This document shows, one piece after another, positions 49,273 through 59,820 of a DNA stretch of 64,000 nt. How positions within the stretch are numbered: the first letter of the stretch is position 1; each line of letters starts with the position of its first letter. Origin of the DNA: Cheilinus undulatus (taxonomy: Eukaryota > Chordata > Actinopteri > Labriformes > Labridae); contig NC_054876.1 in assembly GCF_018320785.1 (NCBI RefSeq), positions 23,830,212 to 23,894,211 on the forward strand. The letters are read 5' to 3'. The notes under the pieces are model-generated. The model was given only the letters and a program-made list of their open reading frames with translations. It ran no database searches and was not told the DNA's origin. The position numbers and the translations under genes are program-made.

Positions 49273-49360
49273 ATGGCCGGAGCTTGTTTACTGGTCTTTA
49301 TTGTTGCTTTACAGCTGGAGGTGAACGGACTGCCCGCTAAAACTACAAATGAAAACACAG
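49273..49360 (+). CDS. f9: f9 exon 1 (signal peptide)
   Basis: ATG in ACAAGATGG. It encodes MAGACLLVFIVALQLEVNGL, a typical secretory signal with a hydrophobic core, then PAKTTNENT. Donor ACAG|GTAAAA, phase 1. Confidence 0.92.
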
Positions 49361-52300
49361 GTAAAAACAACCAGTCCAATATCAGAAATATGAGAACAAA
49401 GAAAGGCATTTATGATCAGACGGCCTAATATCTGATTGTTTCAAGAGGCCTGATCTTTGACTACAAGTCTAAAGTCACAACACTTAAAGCTCCTGTGAGA
49501 AACTTTTAAACTGTTGATTTTGGCGACCCCCTGTAGACAAAGCAGTAGCTTCGGTCTTTTCTTTTTTTATCCAGTATCTAATGTGCAACTCAAAATTAAT
49601 CTTTTGCATGGAAAGTGCTGTTTCTGCTTTTCAAATCATGTCTGACACCTACTCTGCAGTAAGAGTAACAGGCGTGGAAAATAATGTCAAATAAAGTTAA
49701 TCAATCTTCTAAATGTTGGTCTGGTTTGCCTTTTTAGCTTGTATAGAGGTATTAGCATTCATTTCAGTCTGTTTTATTAAGAGCTTTAAATCCCTTATGG
49801 GACCGTTAAAAATGTGTATATTCAGATCAACAACACTCATCTCCCAAAGTATTAAAATTAGGCTCTAGAAATGTTATTTTAGCAGATTTGCCACTTTTAA
49901 TTTTATCATGTTGTAATAACGTCGCTTTGATATTTGGAAGTTCTTAAATCTTGCAAATCGGCCATTGAAATCCGTTGAAACCAGTGGGAATTTCTGCTGC
50001 TTTCCTCTGTTGTTATCGTAGAATTAACACCGTCGGACAAGCAGGAGCTGGTGTTTAATTCTCAACAGAATATTTCGAGAACATTTTCAAACAAATACAA
50101 GATCTAATGCCAGACAGTGATGATATTGATTTTCAAACACTTGTGAAACATAATGGATCGTTCTGAAGAAGGCCCAAATAGACATGCATTTTTTTTTAAC
50201 TCAGTTTTCCCATGATATGGAGCCGTTTCCAGTTGTTTTTTAAGACTGAGGTGTATTTACTAATGCACAAATAAAGTCAGAAATTGGCTGAAACTGACAG
50301 GTCATTATCTATGACCGTGACCAACCTATTGTTTTGTTTTCTCAGTACCCAGAAATGTTCCCATTATCATGAAAAACAAACTTTGTGGAGCGTAGAGGGC
50401 CTAGCAGTTAGGTCGAGCCTTCTGTACGTGGGCGGCCAGGCTTCAAGTCCAGCCTCTAGCTCTCACCCACACTTTCTCATCCCTTTTCTGACTCTATCCA
50501 CTGTCCTGCTGTCTAAATACAGTCATTAAAAGCCCACAAATTTATCTTGAAAAAAATTAAACAAACTAATAATACAGTATATGTGTTTATGGGAAAAATG
50601 GGTTGATCTTCCAACAGTGTTAGAGTTGTTTCAGCAATATCACGCTTGTGTTCTGTTTCCTTTAAAGGAGCTGTGTTTGTGTCGCAGCAGGCAGCCAACA
50701 CCGTGCTGATCCGCTTGCGCAGGTACAACAGCGGCCATCTTGAAGAAGTTCTTTACAAAGACAACCTGGAGCGGGAGTGTAAAGAGGAAACATGCACCAT
50801 GGAGGAGGCCAGGGAGGTGTTTGAGAACGATGAGAAAACTGTAGGTTTCTCACACACAAAAACCATGCTCTAACAGTATGTAGAAAGTGTATTTACTGAC
50901 TGAGGTCTGAGGTTTCTCTTCGTGTCCATGTTTCTCTCAGATGGAGTTTTGGAATGCGTACATTGGTGAGAGCAATGAGGGAAAGTCTTCAAAATTAATT
51001 TGAATGTAAAGCACAGTGTCATCTGTAAACTTTTGAGTTTTTTGTGTAGATGGGGACCAGTGTAAGCCTCCACCCTGCAAGAATGGAGCTGTGTGTGAGG
51101 ATGGGATCAGTGCATACACTTGCTGGTGCAAACCAAACTTCAGTGGCAAGAACTGTGAGATTGGTGAGAGTGTGAAGCTGGACGTGAATCACACACACGA
51201 GTTCTTACAAACGTTTAGATGTTGAATCACAGTTTAACATGAGTGCTAAGATTAAATGAAAAAAAAATGTGGCTTTCCCCTTTGTTTTTAGAGGTGACCA
51301 AACAATGTTCTGTGGACAATGGTGGATGTGCTCATTTCTGTGTGATGCAAGCGGAGCTGCCTGTGTGTCAGTGTGCGGCTGGTTACATACTTGGGGCAGA
51401 CAAGAAGAGCTGTGAACAAACAGGTAAAAATTGAATTATTTACCAGCTGAATCTAAGAAACCTAAAACTGAATCCTCTAAACCAGGAGTGCAACTCCATA
51501 AAAGTATTTCCCAATTTTTTTTGCAGAACCATTACTACAGCATCAAATCAGTCCATATACATATAAGAAATTTTAAGGGATGTAAATAAGATAACACATT
51601 TTAACTTGTAAAATGTTACAGATATGAGTTTCAATGACCTCTGCCTGTCCCCTAGTAATACATTGCCTGTCCCATCAGGAGGCTATGGAATTCACTTTGT
51701 TAATCACCATATCATCTTTAGATGATGAAAAAGTTCATTACATTGATGACCTCAGTGGTTCAGGAATCTGTCGTCCCTGTTGCTTGAGCTCCTTTTCTTA
51801 CTACACATTTCCCCAATCAGTTTTCCATGAATATGCTTTGAAACAGCCTCTGAGAACAGCCTGCCCTTTCAGCAGTGACCTTCTGTGGCTTACCTTCCTG
51901 TGAAGAGAGATGATTTTCTTCTGGACATTTGCCAAGTCAGCAGTCTTCCACATGGTTGCTGCTGTGCGTACTGAACCAAAGTGAGAGAATGGAGGCACAG
52001 AAAACCATTGAAAATTGGACTTTTCCACAATATTCTAATATTTTGAGATAGTGTTTTTTTAGCTATAAACTGAAATCAACAAGATTGGTAAAAAAAGTCC
52101 TGGAATATTTATTTTGTTTGACATGAATCTAGAATGGAAGTTTAACTTCTAAATTTATTTATATAAATCATGATCCCTAATTAGTCACACATGTTTTGTC
52201 TCCTGTAACTTTACCGCTTGAATAGCTGCAACCAAAGGTTAGTTGTCCTGCAGATTTTCAGGACTTTATCAGACTTTTGATCAGTTCTCTCTTTGACAAT

Positions 52301-54881
52301 AGTCAAAATATAAAATCAAAGGGGAAAACATTCATCTAACAACATAAATCTACTCAGATATAGACTCTATATTTTTATATCAGGGTAGCAGATCTTTAAA
52401 TTACTTGTTAAGCCAAAAACATGCTCTTTTTCTAAATCTACCAAACTACCAAAATAGAAAATATACCTTAAACCAATACATATCAACACAGTATGCATTT
52501 TTTTAAAGGGTCTGAAAAAGCCATGGTTTGGATTAAATAGTAATTCAGTGTTGTATCCTGGTTTTACCTGAGTTACAGTGGTCTTCTGCATGGTTACAAC
52601 CTCTAAAATGGCATATCTATGTATGCAAACAAGTTATATACATAGATATGTCATAGCAACATTGAAACTACATTTATGTTTGTCCTTTGGTCCAAGCATG
52701 CACTCTTTTAAATCAAAATTGCATTTTTGTACTTTCCCATTTGAGGTAAAATTAGTGAATAAAGATGTCCATTCACTAGATCTATCAATGCTTTAAAATC
52801 ACACCACTTTTTGCTGCATCTTAAAACAAATGTACAAATAGGCTGCAAGAAAACATCCCTAGCATGCAAAATCTTCATGTGAAATGCTTAATAATGTGTG
52901 AACTGACAAGTCTCCCTCTTTGTTTTGCCTTTATTCCCCCTCAGAACCATTCAGCTGTGGTCGAGTGGGCCCACCCTCCACACCCAGGTCTGCCATGGCC
53001 CCACGCTCTTTAAACATCACCCACAGCACAGACAACAACACTGACATCTTCTCAGATGACGACTTGAGTGACTATATAGCACAAATGTACGATGACTACG
53101 ACATTCCTACGAATGAACCACAGCTGTTCAACATCAGTGAAGTGTTTAACCGCTCAGTGAGGTCAGTTTCAGCCTCATCTTTGAATCAAGAGGAGGACGG
53201 CAACATCACTGAAAAACAGCTTCCTTCCTGGGCTTTCTTTCCCACACTCCCCACCATCACAGAAAAGGACAACACTGACGAGAGGATTGTGGGAGGAGAC
53301 GAAGCAAAGGCTGGAGAAATACCATGGCAGGTACTGTGGTGTGGGATGCAGAATGCAGGGATGGGGATTAGTTGAAGGCAAATGCATGCTACTTACTGAA
53401 AGATGCAGTTTTGTTGTTAGTACTATTATACTTGTATTGCTCATCAGCAGTGGAGTTTGGAGAATGTGGGCATTTTTTGCTTGTGATGCTGTAATAATGT
53501 TAGGTTACTGACTCTTTACTTCAAAAAAGAAGCCAAAAGAGTTACTGACATAGTGCTCTGGTGAGAACTAAGATGCTTGCAGAAATGTGCTGGCTGGTGG
53601 GGTTGCAATGTTCCCTCCCTTAACTGAAGCACACATTTGACTTACCGATAAAATGTTAAAATCTTTCAGGTTGGTATAGTCTGGATTAGGTTTTGTTACT
53701 TTTGCTCTTGTCTACGAATTTGGTTGAGAAAACTGCATGGACACACATTTTGTGCCCACAGAAGTACGTATTTGTGTTTGCAGGTGACTCTGATGTATCA
53801 CTCACCCTCCCAAGGCAGAGCACAGCCCTTCTGTGGAGGATCCTTGCTCAGTGAACTCTGGGTCATCACTGCTGCTCACTGTCTGATCCAAGCTGATATC
53901 GCTCAACGAGTTTTCTTTGTCAGAGCAGGTTTGTAGCCTAAAAAACGTTTCCTTGAAATCTTTCATCTAATGTTAACAGTATTTTTTAAGAGCAGACATC
54001 TAGGACCTATAAAAAGTATTTGCCCCCCTGGATGTTTTATGCTTTTATTGATGTTATAAATCAGTCATGATCAATATGATTTGGCTTTCTTGATAAAAAA
54101 AAACATTTATATAATCATTTATGCAATTACTTATTTTACCTTACATATTTTTGTCTAATTGATATTATTTTGTAGAAATCTAAAAGGGCAAAAAATCTAA
54201 GGGATGAATCCTTTTTATAGGCACTGTATGGTATGGAGTACCATAGGAATAAATTAGTGGCTTAAAGGTGTAAAAATCGTTTCTGAATGTAACACTAAAT
54301 GTATCTGTTCATCTCTGCTTCTAGGTGAACATGATATTAACAAAGATGAGGGTCCAGAGCGAGACCATTTGGTGGCACAGCGGCATATCCATCGCAGCTA
54401 CAACTACAACCTGTCACCATATAACCATGATATTGCTCTGCTGAAGCTTGCCACTCCTGTGGAGCTGTCTGTCCAGAGACGTCCTATCTGCCTGGGCCCC
54501 AAAGACTTCACAGAGAACCTTCTAAGGGAGTCCAGCACCTCTCTGGTAAGCGGCTGGGGAAGGATAAAGTTCCTGGGCCTTGAAGCCACCACGCTTCAGA
54601 AGCTTGAGGTCCCATATGTGGAACGCACCCTCTGCAAACAGAGCAGCCGGGATCATGTCACACGCTTCATGTTCTGCGCTGGCTACCAAAGTTCACAGAA
54701 GGATGCGTGCCAGGGGGACAGTGGGGGGCCGCATGCCTCCAATTACAAAGGCACTTGGTTCCTGACGGGTATCGTCAGCTGGGGGGAGGAGTGTGCAAAA
54801 GACGGGAAGTATGGCATCTATACTCGAGTGTCTCGGTACTACTCTTGGATCAGTTCCATAACAGGGCTTCAAATTAACTAA
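49273..54881 (+). CDS. f9: coagulation factor IX (vitamin K-dependent serine protease)
   Basis: Secreted zymogen that, once activated, cleaves factor X in the intrinsic pathway with factor VIIIa, calcium and phospholipid. Eight coding exons give 539 aa. Order: signal peptide (about 1-20), propeptide ending RLRR (45-48), Gla domain from Y49 (YNSGHLEEV, then NLERECKEE and EEAREVFEND), EGF1 (97-133), EGF2 (135-177), linker Cys182, activation region, protease from I292 (DER|IVGGDEAKAGEIPWQ). The catalytic triad is His338 (TAAHC), Asp390 (NHDIALL) and Ser487 (GDSGGP). Asp481 at the S1 site predicts Arg specificity. Exons 3 (25 nt) and 4 (114 nt) match human F9 sizes. Position between fgf13 and mcf2 supports F9 over F7, F10 or protein C. 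No disabling change seen. Confidence 0.96.
49361..50387 (+). other. f9 intron 1
   Basis: AT-rich with no feature recognised before the SINE at its 3' end. Confidence 0.6.
50388..50565 (+). mobile_element. tRNA-derived SINE-like element in f9 intron 1
   Basis: GCCTAGCAGTTAGGTCGAGCC head, B-box-like GGCTTCAAGTCCAGCC, body with TCTATCCACTGTCC and tail TTAAAAGCCCACAAA then A-rich. Same family as the elements at 3.9 and 16.2 kb. Confidence 0.65.
50668..50840 (+). CDS. f9: f9 exon 2 (propeptide and Gla domain)
   Basis: Acceptor TCCTTTAAAG and donor AAAACT|GTAGGT. The RLRR propeptide site is followed by YNSGHLEEV and the paired Cys of ERECKEETC. Glu residues sit at the positions that gamma-carboxylase modifies in the family. 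Confidence 0.96.
50941..50965 (+). CDS. f9: f9 exon 3 (25-nt aromatic stack exon)
   Basis: Acceptor GTTTCTCTCAG; reads MEFWNAYI, ending ATTG|GTGAGA. The 25-base length and the FW..Y pattern are hallmarks of Gla-protein genes. Confidence 0.96.
51050..51163 (+). CDS. f9: f9 exon 4 (EGF1)
   Basis: Reads DGDQCKPPPCKNGAVCEDG, then YTCWCKPNFSGKNCE: six Cys of a calcium-binding EGF domain (DGDQC calcium motif). 114 nt as in the human gene. Confidence 0.96.
51292..51423 (+). CDS. f9: f9 exon 5 (EGF2)
   Basis: Reads KQCSVDNGGCAHFCV, then CQCAAGYILGADKKSCEQT. Six Cys, acceptor TTGTTTTTAG, donor ACAG|GTAAAA. Confidence 0.95.
51424..52944 (+). other. f9 intron 5
   Basis: 1.5 kb, AT-rich. No nested gene or recognised repeat. 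Confidence 0.6.
52945..53330 (+). CDS. f9: f9 exon 6 (activation region and protease N-terminus)
   Basis: 386 nt between acceptor CCCCCTCAG and donor CAG|GTACTG. SCGRVG holds the Cys that bridges to the protease. It is followed by five N-glycosylation sequons (NIT, NNT, NIS, NRS, NIT) and an acidic/Tyr patch (SDDDLSDYIAQMYDDYD), then DER|IVGGDEAKAG. From Cys182 to Arg291 is 109 residues, roughly twice the human spacing. Confidence 0.95.
53331..53783 (+). other. f9 intron 6
   Basis: 453 bases; nothing recognised. Confidence 0.65.
53784..53928 (+). CDS. f9: f9 exon 7 (protease, active-site His)
   Basis: Acceptor GTGTTTGCAG. Contains FCGGSLLSELWVITAAHC with catalytic His338, ends GCAG|GTTTGT in phase 1. 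Confidence 0.96.
54003..54228. mobile_element. Tc1-derived MITE in f9 intron 7
   Basis: Only the two ends of the copy A family remain: GGACCTATAAAAAGTATTTG at left and CTTTTTATAGGCACTGTA at right. About 170 bases of sub-terminal sequence lie between them and the transposase gene is deleted. Confidence 0.85.
54325..54881 (+). CDS. f9: f9 exon 8 (protease, Asp and Ser, stop)
   Basis: Acceptor CTGCTTCTAG. Contains NHDIALLKLATP (Asp390), KDACQGDSGGPHASNYKGTW (Asp481, Ser487) and IVSWGEECAKDGKYGIYTRV. Ends LQIN, TAA. Confidence 0.97.
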
Positions 54882-55002
54882 AAAGTAGAGTCATGTCTAT
54901 AACAAAGATAAAACAGGTGTCAACCCACAGTTTCAAAAACCACAGAGGAGGCCCTTAAGAAAAAAATTATTTGAAAACCTCCATGGTATATTTCTAGTAC
55001 TC

Positions 55003-55008
55003 AATAAA
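55003..55008 (+). terminator. f9: f9 polyadenylation signal
   Basis: AATAAA 122 bases after the stop in CTCAATAAAGTCTGAC. It implies a very short 3' UTR. Confidence 0.7.
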
Positions 55009-55019
55009 GTCTGACAAAT

Positions 55020-55535
55020 TATTTCTGGGTATTTGCATGTTTCTGAAAATATTGCTGAACATGTCGCACCACATTGCCTTTCTTTTGTTATAAAATTGAA
55101 TAAATGTAATTTTGAGGAGCCATCTTTTAAATATCATTCACTAAAATAGTCGTTTGTACTCAAATTAAAGCTGGTTCTCTCATATTATTGTTCAACAACC
55201 GAAAATAGGGTCATTTTAAATAATGGCCTGATAAACAACATGTGCATACATTTCTAAAGCCTTATTTAAAAAACAATGTAAAGTTTTGTTTTTTAAAATC
55301 TAATTTAACTCAACAATAAAATCTGGTTAGTTTCAACACTCAGTTATTGTAGATTACACAACAACAAGCTGTTCATTTAGAGTAGAGGTGGAGTGGGTGG
55401 GGTTTGTTAATAGTTTAGTAGGCACTCACAGGAGGGCCAGTTGTCCCCTACCATGCTGAAGCACAAATGTCCTCATAGTCCTCAAATTGTATTTTGTATT
55501 TACCAACGATAGCCACACAATGGTATAATATTTCT
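55020..55535. other. f9-mcf2 intergenic DNA, nothing recognised
   Basis: AT-rich, no supported feature. Confidence 0.55.
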
Positions 55536-56554
55536 GGGGCCTATTAAAAGTATTCACCTCCTTGGATGTTGAACTCTTTTATTGGTTTTACAAATCAACC
55601 ATGGTCAATATAATTTGGCTTTTTTGCCAAAAGTCTTTAATGTCAAAGTAAAAACAGATTTCTACAAAGTAATGGCACCTAAACAAAAACATGGACTGAA
55701 TATTCACCTCCTTCAGGTCAGTATTGAGTAGATGCACCTTCGGCTGCAATCACAGCACTGAGTCTGTGTAGTTAGGTCTAAATCAGGCTTGCACATCTGG
55801 ACACTGAAATTTTACTCCATTCTCCTTTGCAAAACTGCTCAAGCTGTGTCAGGTTACACAGGAACAGGCATGAACAGCCCTTTTCAAATCCAGCCACAAA
55901 TTTCAGATTGGAGTGAGGTCTGGGCTTTGACTCTGCCACACCAGAACATTCACTTTGCCTTTAAATCATTTCAGTGTCACCTTCACTGTATGCTTTGGGT
56001 TATCGTCTCGCTGGAAAATAAATCTCCCAAGCTGTAGTTCTCTCGCAGACTGAATGAGATTGTCCTCCAGGATTTTCCCATATTTTGCCGCTTTCATTTC
56101 TTCCTCTACCTTCGTTTGTGGTGATGTGCAGTGTTTAGTGTCTGCCAAATATAATGTCTTGTCCAATGGCTAAAAAGCACAGTTTTGATCTCATCAGAGC
56201 AAAGAACTTTCTTCCACTTAACCACGGAGTCTCCCACATGCCTTTTAGTGAACTCAACAGCCTCCTCAGACACGCCAACAGCACTAGGTGATCCCATTCC
56301 ACCAACTTTGGGACTGCTAGCAACAGTTGGCTGGACCTCTGTTTAAGTAGGTCACTTTAAAGGGGGTGAATATTTATGCAGTTCCTTATTTGACCTTACA
56401 TATTGTTATTCAATTGACATTACTTTGTAGAAATTTGTATTTTTTTCGTATTTTTTGTAAAAACCAAAACCAAATTATTTGGACCATGATTGATTTGTAA
56501 AATCAAAAAAAGTGTACAACATCCAGGGCAGTTAAACACTTTTTTAGGCACTGT
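55536..56554 (-). mobile_element. Tc1-like transposon (copy E), inactive
   Basis: Same family as copy A, inverted. The left edge is GGGCCTATTAAAAGTATTCA and the right edge TTTTTTAGGCACTGTA. Minus-strand pieces include FTKRHVGDSVVKWKKVLCSD, then DEIKTVLF, ARELQLGRFIFQRDDNPKHT and, near 55735, a decayed HRLSAVIAAEG-like end. Internal deletions and frameshifts. Confidence 0.88.
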
Positions 56555-59111
56555 ACATTACCATGCATGAACTTTGAAATTCTGCTTTTTCAAGCTTTCC
56601 TAAAAACATTTTTTTTTACACGTTTTTAAAGAAATTGCAGGTTTCTCCCAACAAGTAAATTTGAGGCATTTCATTTTAAATGGATAAAAAAAATCTTTTG
56701 GTTTGTAATAACAGTGTAAACACTGATTTTGGGCAATCTGGAGCTGATCAATAGCAACGATTATATGACTGGTTTGGCTAATAAAACAAAAATGAAGACC
56801 TGCCTCTACTAAAAAGCCTGCTTTTCTCACGCATTTGAGATCCTGTAGAGCCTGGAGCAAATTACATTTTTTCAAATTTGCATATTTTCTACTTTGCTTA
56901 TAAACTTTTATAGAGAAATAAAGACATCAGTCAAGTTGAGTCAAATTGAATAATACTGTGCTTACATTTTGAAAATAAACATGTACATTATGCATTAATA
57001 TACAAGCTTTCACAATGGTTCAAAGTATAAAAAAGTGCAAAATGAGCAAAAGTAGCAAACACCAGTTTAAGGTACTGTGGAAAAGACTGATTCTAGCTTA
57101 ACTAAACAAAGTCATGTGTTACTGCTGATGGTATAATTCAGCCTGTGTCAAGTGATAAACAAATTTGATGTGAATTTTTTAAAGAGTTTTTTTGAATGGA
57201 TCTTTTTTAGGCAGTCTGACACCCACTATCAGTGACTAAAATGTCACCACATGTGTCACATACAGTGAAAATGGATCTATATTCATATTTGAGTTTAGGT
57301 TAGAGTCATCACTGGTATTATACCATCCAAAGATGATGCTAATATTGTAGGAAACTAAGAATCGTTGTCGCTTGATGGTAGTTTGTAAACATCTAACTGT
57401 CCAAACTAGTTTTACATTTTTACACCACTACTGTCTAAAGTTTATTTTTCTACCTGTAAAACTGAAATTTGAACCATTTACATAATCACAGTAAAGTGCA
57501 GTTGACTTCCCCTACTGTTGGTAGCTTTACACTTTCTGCCCCTCAGATAAACTTAGTTGACATGGCAAATAAGTGGCAGTGTCACGTTAACCACTTTTAC
57601 TCTCTTTCAAAGACAAGTAACAGTCAAAGAAAACCAGTCCAGGCAGTTTTAACAACAGGCAGTTTGGAATAAATGGAAAAAATGTTTCTCATCATTAATT
57701 TAGTAACCTGATTTCAAAATAAATAATTCAGGAATCAGTGTAACTGTGATAGTTTGGTTTTACACTACTCTATTTACAGTTACCACCCAACACTGAGCTG
57801 AGTCTCCCGGCTGGTGTAATGCAACAGAAAGCAGCAGTACAGGCAGACATAATGCAATAGAAATGTGTAGGGATTTGTCCATGCAGAGCAGCAAACAGAA
57901 ATGTAAAGCTTGGCTCATCTCAGTGGTTACAGTGCCAGCTGTGTGAGATTCCTTTGGTGGGGGGGTTTTACAATCACAGCAAATATAAAAACAAACTGGA
58001 AAAAAGCAGCAATAACATACCATTAACAGCAGCAAACATAACAATCAAATAGACAAATCAAGCTACTTTCAAATATCTGAATAACCACGTACTGTCAGTG
58101 CAAATGTAGAAGTCCTATGCTAGTACACAAAGTTTGTTCTACAGTCTTTGTCCCATCTTTTGTGCTGACCTGTATCTGCATTAATACACCAACAACATCT
58201 GATGGTCCTGCTCTACTAAGCTCTTCCACTAAACAAGAAAAGTGCCAGCTATGGTGCAGATTTTCTTTAGTATGACTTTTCTCCAATTATATATCTAGAG
58301 AGGGTATGCATTGATAGTTTTACATACATATCCCTTTCTTATGACAAAAACTCAATTCTGAGCAAGTGTATTTGTCTAATTTCCATCTTATTACTACCAT
58401 TATCAGCAACATGCATATAACAAGACCACTTATTAATCTTATTTCAAGATATGAAAGCAAAAAATAATCCCTGAATAGCTTAAATGAAATAAAAAATGTC
58501 AACCAGGGCTAGGGGGGTAGACTGAAAGAGAAAGACATTGAAACATGTTCAATGTTCAATAAAATTGTATAACACCATTAGTCTCATTTTTAATAGCCAT
58601 ACCTTGTATGCATGTTTTACTTTATGTAAGTTTTTCATATCTTGAAGGAGGATTTAAACTGGACTTGTTAGTTAAAGTGGCAAAATCATCTTCTGCTGTT
58701 GCTCAGAAAGAGACGTGCAATATCTTCTCTCAAAATTGCCAAGTTTCTTTCTCTGTGTTCCTCAAGCACATGCTGCAGCTGCCTTAAACAATAATCAGAT
58801 CACAATATGCACAAAAGCAAACCAGTGTGGTCATAACAGTTTGCATCTACTGTCTCTGAACCCCTTGCTTGTACATCTATCAATATCTGAAGAGGAAAAA
58901 ATGGATATAACTGAAGAAAATAGCTTCTGTCGGTTTACCAGAACTCATTTCTACAGCTCAGCTAAAAGCTAAATGTGACTGAAATGTGATTCTGGAATTT
59001 CTGTCATCTTGCATATATATAATACAGTATTTTTATCAGGGCATAACAGAATATAATTTACTGAATAGTAAAGGAATATATTTTTGTAATATTCTCCTTT
59101 TCTTTCTTTGA
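56555..59111. other. f9-mcf2 intergenic DNA
   Basis: 2.6 kb, AT-rich. No exon, repeat family or RNA gene supported. Confidence 0.5.
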
Positions 59112-59117
59112 TTTATT
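59112..59117 (-). terminator. mcf2: candidate mcf2 polyadenylation signal
   Basis: Minus-strand AATAAA about 620 bases beyond the mcf2 stop; I see no closer AATAAA on that strand. Confidence 0.4.
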
Positions 59118-59738
59118 TCTACCATCAACACCACCTGGCAGAGTCTGAATATTTCTTTTCACCACTAAGAGATAAAGTAACCATGGCAATTTTGGTTTAA
59201 CATCAACGCTTCATGCACACCCTCTAAAGATGAAGCTTACTGATGGTGGGTTTTAATCCCTCTACAAAAAAGGATGCAAAAATGTAAAGCTATTTTTCAT
59301 CATGTGACAATGTTAGTCAAAAAGAAGCCACAAGAATCATCTGAGCTGTTTGGCACATTAACAGTGATATGTTAGAAAGCATAAACACCAGTCCTATGAT
59401 ATTCAATAGGAAAATAGAAATGATGAAAGTCCTAAACACAAGTCCATTTTCTATGGATGGATGACACTACTCTTCAGTGTCTTCTTTTGTAAGTCCAAAT
59501 GTCTCTCTGAAATATGCTGGAAAAGACAGAAAAATAAAATGAGGCTTCTGTTCTGTGAGTTCACACATGTGTGCTTTTCATTGTTACATTCTTCTGAGGT
59601 CCGCTCTGTAGTTTACAGCTCTCTGAGGTGGAAGTGTCAAAGTCAGTTGAAGACGAAAATAAAGGTTGATGTGCTTCATCTGATGGTCTGATGAACGTCT
59701 CTGCAGGGTCAGATGCCCGTCTCTGTTCTGATTGGCCT

Positions 59739-59820
59739 TCAGCAAGTCTCTCCCAGAATCCTGTGCAGATCCTCAGGTAGAACACGGCCTTCTTCACCAC
59801 GACTTACGTTCCTCACCATC
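59739..59820 (-). CDS. mcf2: mcf2 last coding exon (SH3-like, second half)
   Basis: Acceptor TTTTACTGCAG. The leading G completes Trp, then MVRNVSRGEEGRVLPEDLHR, ILGETC and TGA. WMVRN...G.EG.VP-like matches the last SH3 strands, but the usual GW and PxxY are GR and PEDL. Confidence 0.88.

Noticed and set aside
49273..54881. Assignment as factor VII, factor X or protein C rather than factor IX
   Set aside because: The location between fgf13 and mcf2, the long glycosylated activation region and IVGGDEAKAGEIPWQ fit F9 best.
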